Shown here one piece after another: positions 32,270 to 36,322 of a stretch of 36,322 nucleotides of DNA. Where the stretch lies: contig JAZDGL010000050.1 of assembly GCA_043806975.1 (NCBI GenBank), forward strand, positions 1-36,322, in the 5' to 3' direction. The stretch's first letter is position 1. Each line of letters starts with the position of its first letter. The notes beneath the pieces were generated by a model. The model searched no databases. It was not told where the DNA came from and saw nothing but the letters and a program-made list of their open reading frames with translations. Position numbers and translations under genes: made by a program. The stretch is from JAZDGL01 sp043806975 (GTDB lineage: Bacteria; Patescibacteriota; Minisyncoccia; CAYZDR01).

Positions 32270-32470
32270 TTATTCCCCTCCCAAAACCTTTAAAAGATGC
32301 ATTATCACGAAACTAATCGTGATAATGCATAATAAAATAGTATGGACAAGGTTATTTACATTGATGTTAAGCAAGATTATTGACATCAATGCGAAGGAAG
32401 AAACTCCAATGGAAAAAATTAAAAAAAATGTTAAATTTTCTTTGATATTTCGTCTATTTCGTTCTTTCAT
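32270..32470 (-). CDS. Tiny membrane protein, two predicted helices (first of three)
   Basis: 66 residues from the ATG at 32470, preceded by aggagggg at 7-base spacing; a longer frame to 32551 lacks such a site and overlaps the HAD gene's end. A basic N-terminus 'MKERNRRNIKEN' then helices at about 13-35 and 42-62. Basic-in orientation would place both termini inside. It begins the three-gene set and lies 74 bases after the HAD phosphatase stop. Family not recognised. Confidence 0.7.
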   Translation of the reverse strand: MKERNRRNIKENLTFFLIFSIGVSSFALMSIILLNINVNNLVHTILLCIITISFVIMHLLKVLGGE

Positions 32471-32544
32471 TTTTTTCCCCTCCTGTGAATTTTTAAATAA
32501 CATCAGCATTAAATCAGTATCAATAAGACTGCAATAGCATATTT

Positions 32545-33408
32545 TTAGCAAAGAGGAGCGATTGACTTTAATCCTTCTAGCACCCCTTCTATCTCTTTGC
32601 CTTGGGCAAAGTATATACTATTTAAATTCATTTGTCTAGCCTTTGTCTTTATTTCTTCTCTTGCGTTTCCGACTAAAATTGAAGGAATCCCGCTCGCAAA
32701 AACATCTAAGTCGTTGCCTTCATCGCCAGCAAAAACGACAGAAATTTCTTCCATCTTTTGGGAAGAAGGGTTGGGGGAGGAGTCGCTCTTTCTCTCCCCC
32801 TTTATAAGGGGGAGTTGGAGGGGGTGTTCCAGCAGATATTCAATCCCTGCCAATTTAGAGATATTGTCCGCTAATATCTCTAAAATCCCCGTTTTCCCTT
32901 TTAAATCTTGGCTGTAAATTATTTTAATTTCTTTGATGCCGTTTTTTTCTAATAATTTTCGCGCTTCTTTTGTAATTTTTCCAGAATCTATTTTTAAATC
33001 CACATAAAACCCGGCTTTAAATTGGTGTTGTTTTGAATCTTCTTGAATTTTTAAATCTTTTGATTGAGATAAAATACTAATAATTTTTTCTTTATTAAAA
33101 TCTGAATTGCTGGCGGATATTTTTTGACGGTATTTTTTGTCTTCTTCCCATTTTTTGCCATTGCGGCGATAAAGTGCCGCGCCATTAAAGGGGATTAAAA
33201 AATCAGGCATCGGCAAAAGGTATTTTTCAATCGCTTCACAAGCCATTTGAAAAGTCCTGCCGGTAGGGTAGCATAAAATAAATTGCGGATTTTCTTCCAG
33301 CAATTTTCCGAATTTTTTAATGCCGTCAAAATTTGGTGTTTCAGTGGAATTTGGGATAAGCGTGCCGTCTATATCAATGGCGAGGAGAATTTTATTTTTT
33401 GTTTTCAT
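32545..33408 (-). CDS. HAD-IIB family phosphatase (sucrose-phosphate phosphatase/Cof-like), with in-frame repeat insertion
   Basis: 287 residues from the ATG at 33408 ('MKTKNKILLAIDIDGT'); the longer frame upstream runs into repeat element B2 and is rejected. HAD motifs: nucleophile 'DIDGT' (12-16), motif II in 'PTGR' (48-51), motif III lysine in 'NISKLAGIEYLL' and motif IV 'GDEGND' (228-233). The C2-type cap lies between (about 75-165). The layout resembles sucrose-6-phosphate phosphatase and Cof hydrolases, but the substrate is not determined. Residues 195-221 ('EHPLQLPLIKGERKSDSSPN...') are extra and encoded by a C/G palindrome. They fall between the motif III helix and the strand leading to motif IV. 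Confidence 0.88.
   Translation of the reverse strand: MKTKNKILLAIDIDGTLIPNSTETPNFDGIKKFGKLLEENPQFILCYPTGRTFQMACEAIEKYLLPMPDFLIPFNGAALYRRNGKKWEEDKKYRQKISASNSDFNKEKIISILSQSKDLKIQEDSKQHQFKAGFYVDLKIDSGKITKEARKLLEKNGIKEIKIIYSQDLKGKTGILEILADNISKLAGIEYLLEHPLQLPLIKGERKSDSSPNPSSQKMEEISVVFAGDEGNDLDVFASGIPSILVGNAREEIKTKARQMNLNSIYFAQGKEIEGVLEGLKSIAPLC
32746..32826. repeat. Palindromic element inserted in frame in the HAD phosphatase gene
   Basis: The core palindrome ctccccctttataagggggag (about 32799-32819), with ttgggggagg and agttggagggggt flanks, adds about 27 codons without a stop in the coding frame. Confidence 0.78.
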
Positions 33409-33516
33409 TAAAAATATAATAGCAGTAAAAAAACATTGAAGCAAGAAATGAGAGACTATAAAGAAGATTAATGTGTGCAATGTCTGCGCAAAAGATTGTA
33501 ATTGCTCATTGTTTTT

Positions 33517-33678
33517 TGTCATCCCGACCGAGCTCCGCCTGTATTCAGGTGGAGGCGAGCGGAGGGATCCCTTAAATAATATGTACAAGATTTTAATTTT
33601 TTAGCAAAAATCATTAAAGAGACTCCTCCGCTCGTAATTTCTGCTTTGCTAACAGAAATTACTTCGGTCGGAGTGACA
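33517..33678. mobile_element. MITE-like element, family B
   Basis: 162 bases. The left end tgtcatcccgaccgag and right end (cggtcggagtgaca) are near-perfect inverted repeats. Internal hairpins include ctccgcctgtattcaggtgga and gtaatttctg/cagaaattac. No coding capacity. A partial copy is at 12055-12108. It fills most of the 391-base gap between the HAD gene and uvrA. Confidence 0.75.
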
Positions 33679-33734
33679 ATAAAAAAAGGTAGTGAGCAGT
33701 TACAAAAGCCTTAAATTCTATTCCAAAGCTTAAG

Positions 33735-33763
33735 TTGCGCATTGCGCCATTTTATTGTATATT
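33735..33763 (+). promoter_or_regulatory. Putative uvrA promoter
   Basis: TTGCGC (33735-33740), a 17-base spacer and TATATT (33758-33763). The ATG at 33800 is about 30 bases after the expected start. I see no LexA-type box. Confidence 0.5.
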
Positions 33764-33799
33764 TACTAAATAAATCCGAAGGAATATCGCGGCAAAATT

Positions 33800-36322
33800 A
33801 TGGAGAAATTAGATAAAAAAATCGTTGTTCATGGAGCGCGGGAGCATAATCTCAAAAATGTTCATTTGGAAATTCCAAAGGACAAATTTATTGTGTTCAC
33901 GGGAGTTTCGGGCAGCGGGAAATCTTCCCTCGCTTTTGATACTATTTTTGCAGAAGGGCAGCGGCGCTATCTTGAAAGTTTATCGGCTTATGCGCGGCAA
34001 TTTTTAACGCAGATGGAAAAGCCCGATGTTGATTATATTGAAGGGCTTTCTCCAGCTATCTCAATAGACCAAAAATCGGCATCGCGAAATCCGCGATCAA
34101 CAGTGGGAACCGTAACGGAGGTTCACGATTATTTGCGGTTGCTTTTTGCCCGCGTTGGAACGCCATATTGTCCGCAGTGCGGCGAAGAAATTAAAAAAAT
34201 CACAATAGATGAGATTATTGATAAAATTTTAACTGATTTTGAAGGGAAGAAAATTGAAATTTTTGCTCCGATTGTGCGGGGAAGAAAAGGGGAATATCTA
34301 GCGCTTTTAAATGATATGTATAAAAGGGGATTTAGCCGGGCAATTGTGGACGGGGAAGAAGTTGACTTGCGAAGCGCGGGAACACACCCCCTCTTAACCT
34401 CCCCCTCCGGAAGGGAGAGGCAAGGAGAGAGTATTCCCTCTGGCAGGGGGAGAGATAAAACCCCTCCCGATCTCTCCTTAAAAGGGGAGAAGGCAGACGA
34501 TAAATATAAAAAGCACGATATAGACATTTTTATTGATTCTGTTGAAGTGAATGCGGATAATATTGGGCGGGCGAATGAATCAATAGAATTGGCGCTTAAA
34601 ATAGCCGATGGTTTAGTAAAAATAAAATGCGGAAAAGCGGATAAAGGCAAAGGCAAAAAAAGCGAGAATAAAAGCGAAGAGCTGATTTTTAATCAGAAAC
34701 TCACTTGTCCGCGGTGCGGAATTGCTTTTGAAGAAATAGAACCGCGGCTTTTTTCTTTCAATAGTCCGTTTGGAGCATGCCCCGATTGCAACGGGCTTGG
34801 GAGCAAGAAAAACATTGATTTAAATTTGGTGATGCCCGATAAAAATAAAACCATTCAAGAAGGCGGTTTTTTGCCTTGGACATATAAAATTAATAATTAT
34901 TATGGAAATTTAATCAAGCAAGTTTCGCAACAATACAGAATTCCGCTTAATACGAGGATAAAAGACATCCCGAAAGAAAAAATTGATATTTTGCTTTATG
35001 GATCGCCTGATGGAGAAGAGCTGTTAAAAGTGAAATATATTGTTCAGGGCAAGACATTTTATCATAATATCAAGTTTGACGGGCTTATTCCTCATTTAGA
35101 GGAGCGCTATCGTAAAACTGATTCTGATGCTGTTCGCAAGGAAATTGAAAAATATATTTCAGATAGTCCGTGTCCTGCTTGCGAAGGGGCAAGGCTTAAA
35201 AAAGAAGCCTTGCTGGTGCGGGTTGGCGGTAAAAATATCGGAGAGGTGAACCGAATGTCTGTGAATCGGGCGCGGGATTTTTTTCTTAAATTAAATTTAA
35301 CTGAACGGCAGAAGTTGATTTCGCGCAGAATTTTTAAGGAAATTGAAAATAGGCTTAAATTTTTGGAGGATGTGGGGTTAGGATATTTAACGCTTGAAAG
35401 GGCGGCGATGACTTTGGCGGGAGGAGAGGCGCAGAGAATTCGCTTGGCATCACAGCTGGGTTCGTCTTTGACGGGAGTTCTATATATTTTAGACGAGCCA
35501 TCTATCGGGCTTCATCAAAGAGACAACGGGAGGCTTTTGGACACTTTGGAGAAATTAAGGGATTTGGGGAATACAGTGATTGCGGTTGAACACGATGAGG
35601 AAACAATGCGGCGAGCCGATTGGGTGGTGGATATAGGTCCTGGCGCAGGAAAACACGGAGGGAAAATTGTCGCGTCAGGTTCGGTCAAGGAGGTGATTGA
35701 AACAGAGGGATCTTTAACGGGGCAATATCTTTCTGGAAAAGAAAAAATTGAAATTCCTGAAAGGCGCCGTCCATTGCGAAATAAAATGATTGTTGTGAAG
35801 GGAGCGCGGGAACATAATTTGAAAAATATTACAGCGGGTTTTCCAGTCGGGCTTTTTACTTGCGTTACGGGTGTTTCTGGAAGTGGAAAATCATCTTTGG
35901 TGAATGATATTTTGTATAAAGCGCTGGCGCGCCAAGTTGGGCATTCTTTGGAAAAGCCGGGGCAATTTTCAAGCATTAGCGGGTTTGAGAATTTGGACAA
36001 GGCGATTATAGTGGATCAGTCTCCAATCGGGCGCACTCCCCGCAGTAATCCAGCGACATATACGGGATTTTTTACGGACATTAGGGAAATTTTTGCAATG
36101 GTTCCTGAGGCGAAAGCGAAAGGATATTTGCCGGGGCGATTTAGTTTTAATGTTGCTGGCGGAAGGTGCGAGAATTGCAATGGCGATGGATTTTTGCAGG
36201 TGGAGATGCAATTTTTGCCCGATGTTTATATTCCATGCGATGTGTGCAGCGGAAAGCGGTATAATGCCGAAACTCTTAAAATTTGCTATAAAGGTAAAAA
36301 CATCGCTGACATCTTGAATATG
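33800..36322 (+). CDS. uvrA: Excinuclease ABC subunit A, with in-frame repeat insertion (3' partial)
   Basis: 841 codons are visible; the gene runs off the window end, against about 940 for the family. UvrA is the damage-sensing ABC ATPase dimer of nucleotide excision repair. Motifs in order: Walker A1 'GVSGSGKSSLAFDT', zinc cysteines 'CPQCGEE' and 'CPRCG...CPDCNGLG', signature 'LAGGEAQRIRLASQLGSSLTG', Walker B 'LYILDEPSIGLH', Walker A2 'GVSGSGKSSLVNDI' and zinc module 'CENCNGDG...CDVCSG'. Residues about 195-233 form a Pro/Ser/Gly/Arg-rich stretch encoded by C/G palindromes (34382-34498). It falls between 'VDGEEVDL' and 'KYKKHDIDIFID', a short loop in Escherichia coli UvrA. The frame stays open through it. 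ATG 33800 begins the conserved 'IVVHGAREHNLKN'. Confidence 0.97.
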   Translation, partial: MEKLDKKIVVHGAREHNLKNVHLEIPKDKFIVFTGVSGSGKSSLAFDTIFAEGQRRYLESLSAYARQFLTQMEKPDVDYIEGLSPAISIDQKSASRNPRSTVGTVTEVHDYLRLLFARVGTPYCPQCGEEIKKITIDEIIDKILTDFEGKKIEIFAPIVRGRKGEYLALLNDMYKRGFSRAIVDGEEVDLRSAGTHPLLTSPSGRERQGESIPSGRGRDKTPPDLSLKGEKADDKYKKHDIDIFIDSVEVNADNIGRANESIELALKIADGLVKIKCGKADKGKGKKSENKSEELIFNQKLTCPRCGIAFEEIEPRLFSFNSPFGACPDCNGLGSKKNIDLNLVMPDKNKTIQEGGFLPWTYKINNYYGNLIKQVSQQYRIPLNTRIKDIPKEKIDILLYGSPDGEELLKVKYIVQGKTFYHNIKFDGLIPHLEERYRKTDSDAVRKEIEKYISDSPCPACEGARLKKEALLVRVGGKNIGEVNRMSVNRARDFFLKLNLTERQKLISRRIFKEIENRLKFLEDVGLGYLTLERAAMTLAGGEAQRIRLASQLGSSLTGVLYILDEPSIGLHQRDNGRLLDTLEKLRDLGNTVIAVEHDEETMRRADWVVDIGPGAGKHGGKIVASGSVKEVIETEGSLTGQYLSGKEKIEIPERRRPLRNKMIVVKGAREHNLKNITAGFPVGLFTCVTGVSGSGKSSLVNDILYKALARQVGHSLEKPGQFSSISGFENLDKAIIVDQSPIGRTPRSNPATYTGFFTDIREIFAMVPEAKAKGYLPGRFSFNVAGGRCENCNGDGFLQVEMQFLPDVYIPCDVCSGKRYNAETLKICYKGKNIADILNM
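34382..34498. repeat. Palindromic elements inserted in frame in uvrA
   Basis: About 117 bases made of three C/G units: cctccccctccggaagggag, a unit with attccctctggcaggggg, and cctcccgatctctcc/ggggag. Each is a partial palindrome. No stop codon occurs in the uvrA frame. Confidence 0.82.

Noticed and set aside
33409..33588. Upstream extension of the HAD phosphatase
   Set aside because: It translates part of repeat element B2; conserved sequence begins at the ATG at 33408.
34129..34656. Minus-strand open frame of 175 codons
   Set aside because: Lies fully within uvrA on the other strand; the translation is serine/leucine-rich antisense of conserved sequence.
35515..36000. Minus-strand open frame of 161 codons
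   Set aside because: Antisense of the second half of uvrA, with no independent features.

Overview
The window is AT-rich bacterial chromosome using the standard bacterial code; TGA ends the response-regulator gene, so TGA is not recoded. Small genes on both strands, TrmB-type regulation, VanW and PrsW membrane proteins, tiny membrane proteins, weak or absent ribosome-binding sites at many starts, and very many short palindromic repeats suggest a Candidate Phyla Radiation/Patescibacteria (Parcubacteria-like) genome. That assignment is inference; no rRNA or marker tree is available here.

Layout: (1) 1-6278, + strand: two MacB/FtsX-type ABC permeases (the first cut by the window edge), an OmpR-type response regulator with a soluble PAS-PAS histidine kinase, and an unrecognised protein resembling an alpha/alpha toroid. 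(2) 6297-11784, - strand: VanW-family protein, small heat-shock protein, PrsW-family membrane protease, valyl-tRNA synthetase. (3) 12246-14638, + strand: a two-gene type II restriction-modification system with a repeat-derived leader. (4) 14706-20043, - strand: tsaD, murA, a frame-disrupted small CxxC protein, a class A beta-lactamase-fold protein, a VanX-like D-Ala-D-Ala dipeptidase and a GNAT acetyltransferase. This is a cell-wall-oriented neighbourhood. (5) 20396-22833: pyruvate kinase, three tRNAs (Lys-UUU, Glu-UUC, Lys-CUU) and a small membrane protein. (6) 22968-27564: a polytopic GT-C-like membrane protein, divergent from a membrane-anchored CARDB protein, a membrane-anchored single-ring Clp-type AAA+ ATPase and a PP-loop tRNA-thiolation-like enzyme. 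(7) 27914-36322: an unrecognised Cys/His protein, a TrmB-family regulator, uvrB, three tiny two-helix membrane proteins, a HAD-IIB phosphatase and uvrA (cut by the window end).

The most striking feature is the density of short palindromic elements of several families. They fill most intergenic gaps. C/G-rich members also lie in frame inside four conserved genes (tsaD, uvrB, uvrA and the HAD phosphatase), where they add about 20-65 residues at loop positions without breaking the reading frame. This resembles the Rickettsia palindromic elements that sit inside coding genes. Other copies sit exactly at gene ends, where their termini coincide with stop codons, or close to promoters. A second notable point is the pairing of a CARDB/YG-rich anchored protein with a Clp-like ATPase that has only the first AAA ring plus an N-terminal membrane segment.
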